The translations under genes and the position numbers were made by a program. The notes under the pieces were generated by a model. It was not told the DNA's origin and searched no databases. It worked only from the letters and a program-made list of their open reading frames with translations. DNA of 64,000 nucleotides, taken from the NCBI RefSeq assembly GCF_002081715.1, contig NZ_MUKP01000009.1, positions 1 to 64,000 of the forward strand, in the 5' to 3' direction. Source of the stretch: Nocardia donostiensis. GTDB lineage: Bacteria; Actinomycetota; Actinomycetes; Mycobacteriales; Mycobacteriaceae. The first letter of the stretch is position 1, and the number at the start of each line of letters is the position of its first letter. Shown here piece by piece: positions 48,300-57,328 of this stretch.

Positions 48300-48528
48300 C
48301 GGCTGAACCGGCCCTCACGGGAGGTCAGGACAGAGTTTCCGCCCCGCCACTTGCACCGCCGAGCACCCCGAGCAACCCGCGCCGATTCGGACGAAGCCTG
48401 TTGTCACCGACGTCCTGGCGCGCAACAGCCGGGGCGGCGACCGTTCTCGCCGCGGATCGGCCGCCGTGTGCGCAACACTGCCTCGCCCGAGCCGATGAAT
48501 TCTTGCCTCGGACACCGTCGACACCGAT

Positions 48529-49401
48529 ATGACAACACATATCCTCGACACCGCCGAAGTCGACATCGCCTACGACGTGCACGGCCAGTTGCCCACCGCC
48601 GACGGGCGTCCGCCCCTGCTGATGATCGGCCAGCCGATGGAGGCCAGCGGTTTCCGCGCGCTGGCGTCGTACTTCCCGGAGCGCACCGTGGTCACCTACG
48701 ACCCGCGCGGTATCGGTCGCAGCATCCGCAAAGACGGCCGCGCCGATCAAACACCCGAGGCGCAGGCAGGCGATGTGCATGCCGTTATCGAGGCTCTCGG
48801 TGCCGGGCCGGTCGACATATTCGCCAGCAGTGGCGGCGCGGTCACCGCACTCGCCCTCGTGGCCGCATATCCCGGCGACGTGACCACGCTGGTCGCCCAC
48901 GAGCCACCGCTCATCTCGATCCTTCCCGACGCCGCAGCGGCCGAGCGCGCCCGCGCCGCCGTCCGCGACGCCTACCAAGCCAAAGGGTTCGGTGCCGGAA
49001 TGGCGGCATTCATTGCGATGACCTCATGGCAGGGCGAGTTCACCGACGACTATTTCGCCCAGCCCGCCCCGGACCCCGCCATGTTCGGGATGCCGTCCGA
49101 GGACGACGGTAACCGCGACGACCCACTGCTGTCCGACCACTCCTGGGCGATCAGCAGCTACCGTCCTGACACCACCGCCCTCGCCGCGGCACCGACCCGG
49201 ATCGTGATCGCCGTAGGTGAGGAATCCCTGAACACCCTCACCGCCCGCACCGCTGTCGCCGCCGCCGAACTACTCGGTCAGCAGGCGACGGTTTTCCCGA
49301 GCAACCACGGCGGCTTCCTCGACGGCGAATTCGGTTACGCGGGCCAGCCCGAGGCGTTCGCCCGCACACTGCATGAGGTCCTCGACGGAGAAGTGGATTG
49401 A
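48529..49401 (+). CDS. Alpha/beta hydrolase
   Basis: A 290-residue hydrolase with DPRGIG after the third strand, the nucleophile elbow A-S-Ser101-G-G and a late His in SNHGGFLDG. The start ATG 48529 gives a beta strand at once. An upstream promoter lies in the 229-nt gap after the sigma factor. The substrate is unknown; the lid region around 135-190 is Met/Phe-rich. The adjacent sigma factor might control it. Confidence 0.88.
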   Translation: MTTHILDTAEVDIAYDVHGQLPTADGRPPLLMIGQPMEASGFRALASYFPERTVVTYDPRGIGRSIRKDGRADQTPEAQAGDVHAVIEALGAGPVDIFASSGGAVTALALVAAYPGDVTTLVAHEPPLISILPDAAAAERARAAVRDAYQAKGFGAGMAAFIAMTSWQGEFTDDYFAQPAPDPAMFGMPSEDDGNRDDPLLSDHSWAISSYRPDTTALAAAPTRIVIAVGEESLNTLTARTAVAAAELLGQQATVFPSNHGGFLDGEFGYAGQPEAFARTLHEVLDGEVD

Positions 49402-49429
49402 GCCGAAGCGGTCCCATTGCTGGTGGTGG

Positions 49430-50179
49430 TCACATGATCTTGGCCTCTACCAGCAGAAACAATGGCCGTTGAACTAGCAGGCTCCACTGTGGATCGGTGC
49501 GCAGTTGATCTGTGGTGGGGCGCGGTTCCCGGATTCGGGTGATCACGAAGCCCGCGCCGGTGATCATGCCGAGGTATTCCTCGAGTGAATACAACTTCTG
49601 CACTGTCGGCGCCGGTGAGAGCTGCCCACCAACTGAGAAGTGCTGCTGCACGATTCGCCCGTCGAAATACTCGGCGGCCGGTGCATCCCCGCTATCGGCC
49701 GGTGTTCGTTCGCTGCGCGCGGTATAGAAGCAGGGGTGCTGACCGATGCAGATCAGCCGCCCGCCCGGACGTAGCAGACGCGCGAACTCGTGATAGCGCC
49801 GACCTGGCCTGGTCAACCCGTTGGGCAGGCGGTTGACCACGACCAAGTCCATGCTGCTGTCGAGTAAGGGGATGTCCGCGACATCTGCGTGCAGGAAGCG
49901 GCACCGCTGCGTGGGGGCCGCGGTCGCGGCGTCGACGAAGGCGCGACAGGTATCGATCCCCGTGACCTGCGCGGCTCCCAACGTTTCCAGTCGCCGCGCC
50001 AAATACCCTTCACCGCAACCGGCATCGAGAATGTGCAGGCCCTCCACCTCACCGATCGCCGCCAGCAGAGCAGGGTCGGTGATTTCCTGCTGATACGGAT
50101 CGGCGCCCGACCGGACCAGCGAAATCCAGTAGTCGGCATTGATGTCGTAGGCGCGCGTAATCGGCTCATCGCCGAGCAT
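49430..50179 (-). CDS. SAM-dependent methyltransferase
   Basis: A 249-residue class I methyltransferase with motif I ILDAGCGEGYLARRL near 50-64, motif II Asp in GIDTCRAF and motif III LLRPGGRLICIGQHPC. The first 30 residues (AYDINADYWISLVRSGADPYQ) are typical of small-molecule C- or O-methyltransferases. Substrate unknown. ATG 50179 is preceded by an alternative GTG at 50182. Confidence 0.88.
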   Translation of the reverse strand: MLGDEPITRAYDINADYWISLVRSGADPYQQEITDPALLAAIGEVEGLHILDAGCGEGYLARRLETLGAAQVTGIDTCRAFVDAATAAPTQRCRFLHADVADIPLLDSSMDLVVVNRLPNGLTRPGRRYHEFARLLRPGGRLICIGQHPCFYTARSERTPADSGDAPAAEYFDGRIVQQHFSVGGQLSPAPTVQKLYSLEEYLGMITGAGFVITRIREPRPTTDQLRTDPQWSLLVQRPLFLLVEAKIM

Positions 50180-50206
50180 CACCAGGCCACCCTCCTCGGA
50201 CTGCGG

Positions 50207-50989
50207 TCACCAGGAGTGTGCCACGCTGCGGCGGGTTGTCTCGATGGTTTGCTGGAGGCAGCGGGTGATTTCTTCCGGTGGGCCGGGAGTGAGGCTGAAT
50301 TCGTTGTGGGGGTGGTGGTGGAGGAGGTAGCGGCCGTCGGTGGGTTGGTAGTCCATCCAGTGGAAGCCGCGGACGTCGGGGGTGGGGCGGGCGTCGATGG
50401 CGCCGCCGGCGAAGACGCCGATTTCGCCGAGACCGGAGCGGGGGCGGCGGGCGATGCGGGTGATTTGTTCGGTGAGGGACAGGCGGGTGGGGTGGTGGCT
50501 GTAGACGGGGCGGTTGACGTCGGAGGCGTGGGCGCGGAGGGGGTCGTATTTGCCGCCTGCGCAGGTGGGGAGGTGGGCCACCAGGTGGGTGGGTAGGGAT
50601 TGGGGGGCCAGTTGGGTGAGGATGACGTCGCGGCCGGATTGCTGGGTGGGGCCGGGGAGTTGGACGGCGATGGTGGCCGAGTGGTCGGTGATGCCTGCGT
50701 GGATGCGGGTCACCTGGGCGAAGCCGGGGCCGTGGAATCCGTGGACTTCGACGCGGACCTGGGGTTCCAGGAGGACCGTGAGCGCGTGGTGGAGGCGGTT
50801 GTCGGCGATGCGGGCCAGGCGTTGGCGGGCTTCGGCGCGCATGCGCTGGTAGTCGTCGTAGGAGACGACTTCACCGGGGTTCGTGGCTTCCGGTTCGTAG
50901 GTGATCGGGTACGGCAGGCGGTCGCGGCCGAAGGCTTCCACCGCGAGGGTGAACATCAGACCGTCCAGGCGCCAACGGGGTTCGTTCAT
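50207..50989 (-). CDS. espG: EspG-family ESX chaperone
   Basis: A 260-residue protein that matches the EspG family, cytosolic chaperones which hold PE/PPE-type substrates before type VII export. Recognisable parts are the opening W-R-L-D-G-L-M-F-T, RLARIADNRLHHALTVLL, and the Pro-rich central strand set. The ATG at 50989 overlaps the stop of the upstream substrate gene (ATGA), so chaperone and substrate are made together. No ESX core genes (EccB-E, MycP) are in this window. Confidence 0.85.
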   Translation of the reverse strand: MNEPRWRLDGLMFTLAVEAFGRDRLPYPITYEPEATNPGEVVSYDDYQRMRAEARQRLARIADNRLHHALTVLLEPQVRVEVHGFHGPGFAQVTRIHAGITDHSATIAVQLPGPTQQSGRDVILTQLAPQSLPTHLVAHLPTCAGGKYDPLRAHASDVNRPVYSHHPTRLSLTEQITRIARRPRSGLGEIGVFAGGAIDARPTPDVRGFHWMDYQPTDGRYLLHHHPHNEFSLTPGPPEEITRCLQQTIETTRRSVAHSW

Positions 50990-52263
50990 CCGCCGATCAC
51001 TCCTCCCGGCGGCAGGGCGGGCGGCTGGGTGCCGAGTAGTTCGCTGCCGCGGTCGTAGATCAGATAGTCGGGGGTTTTGTGTTCGTCGTCGTCATCGCCC
51101 TGACCACCGCGCGCCGCGGGCGACATCATGCCCGGCATACCGGTTCTGCCCGGTTTGCCTGCGTTGTGGGTTTGGGTCGACGACGTGGGTTGTTTGTTGC
51201 CGGGTGTGCCCGGGGTGCCGGGGATGCTCCGGCCCGGAGCCGGGGTCTGGCTCGGCGTGCCCGGGTTGCCAGGGGCTCCGGGCGTGGACGGGACATACGG
51301 GGTGCCAGGGGTTGTCGTCGTCTTGGGCAGATCGGTGTTCGGGGTTTGGGGAGTCCCGGCGGGAACCGTGGATTGCGGTGTAGCGGCAGGGGTTGTCGAC
51401 TGCGGGGTGGTCGGCTGTTCCTGCTGGTTTTGTTGCTGATTCTGCTGTTGCGGGTCGCCCTCGGTGTCGGTGTTCGGATTGCCGGTGTTCGTCGGCTGCT
51501 GGGTACTGCCCGGCGAAGGCCGCCCCCGATTGTTGCTGTTGTCGCCGGTGGTGGTGCCGTCGTCGACCGGGTTCTTCGGCTGCGGGAGGATCGGGGTGTG
51601 GGTGTCGACGTCCTCGACGCCGGGCCGGTAGTAGGTGGTCATCACCCAGCGCGCCGTTTCCTGTGCCTCGGCGGCGCGATACGCGGGTCCTTTGATGACG
51701 TTCTGCATCGGAAGGGCGCTGATGAACTTGTCACCCACGGTGACGCTGTCGGGTTTGCCGACCGATGCTTTCGCTTGCGCGAGATGGCCTTCGGTGAGGT
51801 CTAGTCCGTGCGCGACCATCTGGAAACTCGCCGCGAGCTTCTGGAACGATGTCGCGAACGCGCGGGTGCCGTCGATAGCGGCCGCACCGGATTGCCCGCT
51901 CCAGTGTTCGGTGATCGCGGCCTCCACACCGGTGGTGAAATGGCCGATCGCGTCCCTGGCTTCGATGGTCAGGTTCCGCCAGCCGTCGGCTTTTGTGTTG
52001 ATCTCGCCCGGTTTCACGTCTTGCAGAGCGTCGTAGATCTGCTGGTGGGTCATCGTCTCGAACGGGTCGCGCACAGTGATCGCGGGCGGCGCGAACTGGT
52101 CGCTGTCGTATTCGGCGAGCAAACCGGACCATTCGCCGTTGACGATCGCGCGGTCGGAATCCCACTTGGTCTTCTGATCCTCGACAAGCTGCGTGTCGTT
52201 GTTCTTGTTGCGCTCCGCCTCACCCAAACCGAGCGCAGACACCCATTGCCCCAAACTAGCCAT
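50986..52263 (-). CDS. Long proline-rich ESX (WXG/PPE-like) substrate
   Basis: A 425-residue protein. Residues 1-215 are helical, with HWSG (a WxG turn) near 120 and Tyr-Arg-Ala-Ala-Glu (YxxxE) near 194, the features of ESX substrates. Residues 230-375 are low complexity: a Gln/Asn run, then repeated PGTPGTPG, TPQSTTP and GAPGNPGTP blocks. The last 50 residues are conserved-looking and acidic (DDDDEHKTPDYLIYDRGSELLG). The C-terminal tail could be an adaptor or anchor. Co-encoded with EspG. Its leader matches that of the DUF3558 gene. Confidence 0.88.
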   Translation of the reverse strand: MASLGQWVSALGLGEAERNKNNDTQLVEDQKTKWDSDRAIVNGEWSGLLAEYDSDQFAPPAITVRDPFETMTHQQIYDALQDVKPGEINTKADGWRNLTIEARDAIGHFTTGVEAAITEHWSGQSGAAAIDGTRAFATSFQKLAASFQMVAHGLDLTEGHLAQAKASVGKPDSVTVGDKFISALPMQNVIKGPAYRAAEAQETARWVMTTYYRPGVEDVDTHTPILPQPKNPVDDGTTTGDNSNNRGRPSPGSTQQPTNTGNPNTDTEGDPQQQNQQQNQQEQPTTPQSTTPAATPQSTVPAGTPQTPNTDLPKTTTTPGTPYVPSTPGAPGNPGTPSQTPAPGRSIPGTPGTPGNKQPTSSTQTHNAGKPGRTGMPGMMSPAARGGQGDDDDEHKTPDYLIYDRGSELLGTQPPALPPGGVIGG

Positions 52264-52691
52264 ACTGCCCCCCTTGCCTGACTGCCCCGGTGCCTATCGG
52301 TGTGGATGCCCATTCTGGGTAGAAAACACCATACCGCGACCCGGATCGGTGGAACCCGGCGTCCAGGATCAGGCAAGGGTTCGATGGCGAGATGTCACCG
52401 CCTACAACAACTTGCGCGACTCCGCGCCACGGTGAGCACGATTCCGTGTGAGCAGCGTTGGCGAACGCTGGTCGGAGGCGAGCATGCGCAGGGTTGCCCG
52501 GTGTGGCAGGGACCTGACCGCAATCGCGAACAAAGTGTTCTTCCTGCCGGGGATGGCGAGTGACAGCCCGCCACGCCGCTGCGCTGAAGGTCGAAACAAT
52601 GAATGCCCGATGATTGCCTGATGTGGCAGGCGGCATCGGGATGGTCGTGTCGCACCCGTTCCGGCCTGTGGGTCAGCACCATACTGGGCCG
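52264..52691. other. Divergent intergenic region between ESX substrate and MFS genes
   Basis: 428 nt, with the leftward promoter described separately. The right half (52400-52691) must hold the MFS promoter. It has no coding character in any frame and no clear operator that I can see. Confidence 0.5.
52293..52398 (-). promoter_or_regulatory. Shared promoter/5' leader, copy 2 (upstream of ESX substrate gene)
   Basis: Reads leftward as CTGGACGCCGGG (52354-52365), GGTCGCGGTATGGTG (52328-52342) and a leader with GGATGCCCA, closely matching 41568-41672. The distance from the GCGGTAT block to the start codon is about 70 nt here and 45 nt in copy 1, with the extra length just before the ribosome-binding site. 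Confidence 0.75.
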
Positions 52692-54713
52692 ATGAGCGGT
52701 GCATTCGCTGTTGCCGAGAAGTCCGCCCAACCGTTGAGCCGGGCGCAAACCAATATCGTCTTCGGCACCATCATGCTCGGGATGCTGATGGCGGCGCTGG
52801 ATCAGACCATCGTGTCCACGGCGCTGCCGACGATCGTCGCCGATCTGGGTGGGGCGGGGCATATGGCGTGGGTGGTGACGTCGTATCTGCTGGCCGAGGC
52901 GGTGGCGACGGCGTTGGCGGGGAAACTAGGGGATCTGTTCGGGCGGAAGTTGATATTCCAGGTCAGCGCGGTGGTCTTCATCGTCGGGTCGGCGGTGGCG
53001 GGGCTGGCGAACGGGATGTTGCTGCTGATCGTGGCGCGGGCGGTGCAGGGGGTCGGTGCGGGCGGGTTGATGGTGACGTCGATGGCGTTGATCGCCGATA
53101 TCATTCCGCTGCGCGAACGCGGGAAGTATCAGGGCGCGCTCGGGGCGGTTTTCGGGGTGACCACCGTGGTGGGGCCGATGCTGGGTGGGCTGTTCACCGA
53201 TCACGCGACGTGGCGCTGGTGCTTCTACGTGAATGTTCCACTGGCGGCGCTGATGATCCTGATCGCGGCGCGCACCATTCCGCATGTGGCGGCGGCGGCC
53301 CGGCCGATCATCGACTACGCGGGGATCGCGCTGGTTGCGGTCGGGGTGTCGGCGCTGATCCTGGGATTGGAGTTCGGCGGGCAGGAGTACCCGTGGACGT
53401 CCCCGGTGATCATCGGGTTGTTCGTGCTGGCTGTGGTGCTGCTGGTGAACTTCGTGGCCGTGGAGCGGCGGGCGGCGGAGCCGATGCTGCCGATGAACCT
53501 GTTCAACAGCCGGATCTTCACGGTGTGCTCGGTGCTCAGTTTCATCGTCGGGTTTGCGATGCTCGGGGCGATCACATATTTGCCCGCGTATCTGCAGTAT
53601 GTGGACGGGGTGTCGGCGACGGTATCAGGGGTGCGGACATTGCCGCTGGTGGTGGGGTTGTTCGTGACTTCGGTGCTGTCCGGGCAGGTGGTGGGGCGCA
53701 CCGGTCGCTACCGGTATTTCCCGATCGTGGGGACGGCGTTGATGGTGTTGGGTCTGTTCCTGATGTCGGGAATGGATCGTTCGACGAGCACCCTGCGGGA
53801 GTCGCTGTACATGCTGGTCCTCGGGCTCGGGATCGGTTCGGCCATGCAGGTGTTGACGATCGTCGTGCAGAACACTGTCCCGTACTCGCAGCTGGGGGCC
53901 GCGACATCCGGTGTGACGTTCTTCCGCACTTTGGGCAGTGCGTTCGGCACGGCCGTATTCGGCACCCTTTACAGCAATGAGCTCGACCCGAATCTGGAAA
54001 CCGCGCTCGCCCAGTCGCCGGGGGTGCCGCCGCAGGTGGCGGCCGACCCGGAGGCGCTGCGCGCCTTGCCGTCCGAGGTGGCGCTGCCGATCATCGACGC
54101 CTATTCGAACGCTATCGACCATGTGTTCCGTTGGGTGGTCCCGATCGCGTTGCTCGGTTTCGTCGTCGCCTGGTTTCTCAAAGAGGTGCCGTTGCGTGAC
54201 AGCGCCCGGGTCGGGGTCCGTGATGTGGGGGAGGGTTTCTCGGTGCCGGATTCTGCCGATCGGGTCGTGCTGCTCGAGCGGGCGGTTGCCGATGTTCTGA
54301 GTATCGAGCGGGCCAAGGGGCCGATCGTCCCGGATATCCTCGCCGGCTCCGGTAGCACGCTCAGCCGTGGTGAACTGTGGGCGCTCGCGCACGTGTATTT
54401 GCTCGACCGGCTGCTCGGCCAGGCCACACCCGCCGGGATCGCGAAAGCGCATCAGGTGCCCGAGGAGGTCATCGAGCCGATCTTCGAACAGGTGCAGGAG
54501 CGGGGATATCTGACGAAGATCGGGATACGCCTGAGCCTCACCGACTCCGGGTACACCCAACTCGACCGTATCCGCGAATCCTGGCGTCGCTGGCTCGACG
54601 TCCACCTCGAGGACTGGGACTACACCGACCCCGATGACCAGGTCCTCCTCGATCGCGCCTTGGAACGTATCGCCGCCAAACTCCTGGACACTCGGGAAAC
54701 CGTCGACATCTGA
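52692..54713 (+). CDS. DHA2-type MFS multidrug transporter with C-terminal winged-helix-like domain
   Basis: A 673-residue protein. Residues 20-500 form a 14-helix DHA2 drug:proton antiporter: MAALDQTIVSTALPTIVADLG (helix 1 motif), GKLGDLFGRK (loop 2-3), RAVQGVGAGG and the antiporter motif GPMLGGLF. About 170 cytosolic residues follow, with a MarR-like winged-helix arrangement (RGELWALAHVYLLDRLLG, EVIEPIFEQVQERGYLTKIGIRLSLTDSG). Several mycobacterial exporters of similar length, for example Rv1877 by my recollection, share this. ATG 52692 is chosen because the transporter begins there. Confidence 0.92.
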   Translation: MSGAFAVAEKSAQPLSRAQTNIVFGTIMLGMLMAALDQTIVSTALPTIVADLGGAGHMAWVVTSYLLAEAVATALAGKLGDLFGRKLIFQVSAVVFIVGSAVAGLANGMLLLIVARAVQGVGAGGLMVTSMALIADIIPLRERGKYQGALGAVFGVTTVVGPMLGGLFTDHATWRWCFYVNVPLAALMILIAARTIPHVAAAARPIIDYAGIALVAVGVSALILGLEFGGQEYPWTSPVIIGLFVLAVVLLVNFVAVERRAAEPMLPMNLFNSRIFTVCSVLSFIVGFAMLGAITYLPAYLQYVDGVSATVSGVRTLPLVVGLFVTSVLSGQVVGRTGRYRYFPIVGTALMVLGLFLMSGMDRSTSTLRESLYMLVLGLGIGSAMQVLTIVVQNTVPYSQLGAATSGVTFFRTLGSAFGTAVFGTLYSNELDPNLETALAQSPGVPPQVAADPEALRALPSEVALPIIDAYSNAIDHVFRWVVPIALLGFVVAWFLKEVPLRDSARVGVRDVGEGFSVPDSADRVVLLERAVADVLSIERAKGPIVPDILAGSGSTLSRGELWALAHVYLLDRLLGQATPAGIAKAHQVPEEVIEPIFEQVQERGYLTKIGIRLSLTDSGYTQLDRIRESWRRWLDVHLEDWDYTDPDDQVLLDRALERIAAKLLDTRETVDI

Positions 54714-54758
54714 TACTTGCCTACGAATAATCGCCGACATATATTCGTGGGCGAGTAT
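54713..54758 (+). promoter_or_regulatory. PadR operator
   Basis: A long imperfect inverted repeat: ATACTTGCCTACGAATA at the left (54713-54729) mirrors TATTCGTGGGCGAGTAT at the right (54742-54758), with only two mismatches in 17 pairs. It overlaps the last base of the MFS stop codon and ends 12 nt before the padR start codon. The size and AT-rich centre fit PadR-type operators. Confidence 0.8.
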
Positions 54759-54769
54759 TGGAGGTCTCG

Positions 54770-55429
54770 GTGGCGAAGAAACGCAAGGTCGGCAACCTGA
54801 TGGCACTGGCGGTGCTGTCGGTGATGGTTGATCGCCCCATGCACCGCTACGAGATCGCAGCGACGCTGCGCGCCCGCGGCAAAGACTGCGATATGGACAT
54901 CAAATGGGGTTCGCTGTACACGGTGGTGCGGAACCTGGCGAAGGCCGGGTTCCTGGAGGTCGTCGGCAGCGAACGTGAAGGCGCCCGGCCCGAACGAGTC
55001 ATCTACCGGATCACCGAGGCAGGCCGCGCCGAAATGGTCGACTGGACGCGGGAACTGATCGCCGAACCGGAACCCGAACGCGGCCGTTTCACCGCCGGGC
55101 TGTCCATCCTCGCGGCGCTCCCACCGGACGAGGTGATCGAACTGTTCGGCCGTCGCCTCGCGGCGCTCACCGAACAGATCACCGCGGTACGAGCCGAACT
55201 GGAACAGCTGGAGAGTTCGCTGCCGCGGCTGTTCCTCGTCGAAACCTATTACGGCCTGGCCATGCTGGAAGCCGAGGCCGCCTGGACGCAGTCGATGCGC
55301 GACGAACTGGCCGCCGGGACGTTCCCCGGCCAGGACCAGTGGCGCGACTGGCATTCCGGCGGCGAGCCGCCGCAGCTCGGCGAGCACGGGGAAGGAGGAA
55401 CGGCACCCGAACGCGAAACCAAGCGATAA
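54770..55429 (+). CDS. PadR-family transcriptional regulator
   Basis: A 219-residue PadR regulator: winged helix in residues 10-90 (LMALAVLSVMVDRPMHRYEIAATL, WGSLYTVVRNLAKAGFLEVV, YRITEAGRAEM) and a C-terminal helical dimer/ligand domain. GTG 54770 follows TTGGAGG by 5 nt. PadR proteins often control drug pumps in response to phenolics or drugs; here the pump is just upstream and the operator lies between them. Confidence 0.92.
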   Translation: MAKKRKVGNLMALAVLSVMVDRPMHRYEIAATLRARGKDCDMDIKWGSLYTVVRNLAKAGFLEVVGSEREGARPERVIYRITEAGRAEMVDWTRELIAEPEPERGRFTAGLSILAALPPDEVIELFGRRLAALTEQITAVRAELEQLESSLPRLFLVETYYGLAMLEAEAAWTQSMRDELAAGTFPGQDQWRDWHSGGEPPQLGEHGEGGTAPERETKR

Positions 55430-55612
55430 CCGAGACGGGCCCGGCGGCGGTGCGGCAACACCGACGCCGAGCCCGGGAACCGTCTCGGACCGTGCCCGCG
55501 CATATCACGCACACCCGGCCACGAGTTTGGCAACGACAGGATAACCGGGTGGGTGAGCAACGGCTCGGTTCGGACACGGACAAGATCCGAATTCGATCCT
55601 CAGGAGACACCC

Positions 55613-56824
55613 ATGTCCACAATCCGTACCGCGCTGGTCATCGGCGGCGGCATAGCAGGACCGGTCGCGGCGACCGCACTGCGCAAGGCGGGTATCGACG
55701 CCCGCGTCTACGAGGCCTACCCGGGCCCGGCATACACCATCGGCAGCGGGCTCGCCCTGGCTCCCAACGGGGTCGCCGCGCTCGACATCATCGGAGCCGG
55801 TGACCGGATCCGCGATATCGCGACACCGGTGCCGAAGATGAACATGTCGGTCGGCGGGAAAATGCTCTCGATGCCGGTGCCGGGAGGCCTGCCGCCGCTG
55901 CAGCTGGTCGACCGCAGCGAACTGCACCAGCAGTTACACGATCACGCACTCGCCGCGGGCGTACCGTTCGAATACAACAAACGCCTGGTCGGCGTGGACG
56001 AAGGCGGCGCAGGCGTCACCGCCCGTTTCGCCGACGGCAGCACCGCCACCGCCGATGTGCTGGTCGGGGCGGACGGTATCCGCTCGACCGTGCGTACGCT
56101 CATCGACCCCGACGCGCCCGGCCCCGAATACACCGGCATGCTCGGCTTCGGCGCGACCACCGAGTGCCCGGTCGACACCCCGCCGGAGACCATCGTTTTC
56201 TCCTACGGCAAACGCGCCTACTACCTGTATTGGCCCGTCGGCGACGGCCGGGTCGCCTGGGGTGCGAACCTGCCGTACGAGCAGTATCTGTCGCTGACCC
56301 AGGCGCGCACATACTCCGCCGAACACTGGCTGAAGATTCTGCGCGACACCTACGCCGACGACACCCCCGGCGGTCACCTGGCCCGCGCTACCACCGCCGA
56401 ACAGCTGGAGGTGACCGGTGCGCTGCACATCATGCCGCCGGTGCCGCGCTGGTACCGCAACCGCATGGTGCTGATCGGAGACGCCGTGCACGCGCCGTCC
56501 AACAGTTCCGGTCAGGGGGCGTCGCTGGCCATCGAAAGCGCGATCCAGCTGGCCCGCTGCCTGCGCGATATCCCGGACCCGGAAGCGGCGTTCGCCGTGT
56601 ATGAGGGGTTGCGGCGGCCGCGAGTGGAAGGAGTCGCTGCCCGCGCGGCGAAGATCAACCACAGTAAGACGCCGGGCCCGATAGCCGGGCGGATGATGCG
56701 GATGATGATGCCGTTGCTGGCGAAGACGGTGATGAACCCGGAGAAGACCATGGGCGCCGAGCAGCGTTACCGCATCGACTGGGACTCTCCGGTGCAGACG
56801 GAGGGTGCGGTGCGGTCCGGGTAG
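55613..56824 (+). CDS. FAD-dependent monooxygenase (PHBH-type)
   Basis: A 403-residue group A flavoprotein hydroxylase. It has GGGIAG (11-16) for FAD, GADGIRSTVR (DG motif) near 155, and LIGDAVHAPSNSSGQGASLAIE (GD motif) near 285. Enzymes of this type hydroxylate aromatic rings or inactivate drugs such as rifampicin and tetracyclines. CAGGAG lies 6 nt before ATG 55613. The nearby PadR regulator and pump suggest a xenobiotic-response group, but no shared operator is seen. Confidence 0.9.
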   Translation: MSTIRTALVIGGGIAGPVAATALRKAGIDARVYEAYPGPAYTIGSGLALAPNGVAALDIIGAGDRIRDIATPVPKMNMSVGGKMLSMPVPGGLPPLQLVDRSELHQQLHDHALAAGVPFEYNKRLVGVDEGGAGVTARFADGSTATADVLVGADGIRSTVRTLIDPDAPGPEYTGMLGFGATTECPVDTPPETIVFSYGKRAYYLYWPVGDGRVAWGANLPYEQYLSLTQARTYSAEHWLKILRDTYADDTPGGHLARATTAEQLEVTGALHIMPPVPRWYRNRMVLIGDAVHAPSNSSGQGASLAIESAIQLARCLRDIPDPEAAFAVYEGLRRPRVEGVAARAAKINHSKTPGPIAGRMMRMMMPLLAKTVMNPEKTMGAEQRYRIDWDSPVQTEGAVRSG

Positions 56825-56931
56825 GGGTCGCGGTCCGGGCAGGGCGACTCATACTGCCCTGCCTGTCACCTCCTTGCAGAAAGGTCGTCGGATACTCGTT
56901 TACTTCGTGCCGGAGCGGAAAAGGGTTCGAT

Positions 56932-57312
56932 ATGACACACGCTCTGCTTCGCGCTGCGTTCTGTTTCGGGATAGCCGGGGCCGCTGTCGCCGTGGCGCCT
57001 GCGGTTGCCGGTGCCAATGCAACAATCCCAGCGAATCCGGCTTCGGGCTGTCCCGGTGCCTACACGGTCACTGGGCCGGGCATCATTCAGATAGGGGATC
57101 CAGGTGTAGGCGGCACGGGTACCGTCACGGCAACATACTTTCAGCTCGCACCGCCGTTCTTCGGCAATGCGACAGTAAATTACTATGCCGGTTCCGCCGT
57201 CGAGGTCATTACCGGTACTGCCCCTGGAATCGGAATGCTGTCGGGCTCTTACGACAGAGCTGGCCTCGTCACCCGATGCGACCTGGTTCCGACCATTTTC
57301 ACTCAGCCCTAG
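56932..57312 (+). CDS. Small secreted protein
   Basis: A 126-residue exported protein with a clear signal peptide (1 to about 28, AAVAVAPAVAGANA). The mature chain is Gly/Thr-rich and beta-like with two cysteines (Cys40 and Cys115), which could make one disulfide. Codon use is less GC-biased than its neighbours. No family recognised. AAAAGGG lies before the ATG. Confidence 0.75.
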   Translation: MTHALLRAAFCFGIAGAAVAVAPAVAGANATIPANPASGCPGAYTVTGPGIIQIGDPGVGGTGTVTATYFQLAPPFFGNATVNYYAGSAVEVITGTAPGIGMLSGSYDRAGLVTRCDLVPTIFTQP

Positions 57313-57328
57313 GTCCGTACCGGCGCCA

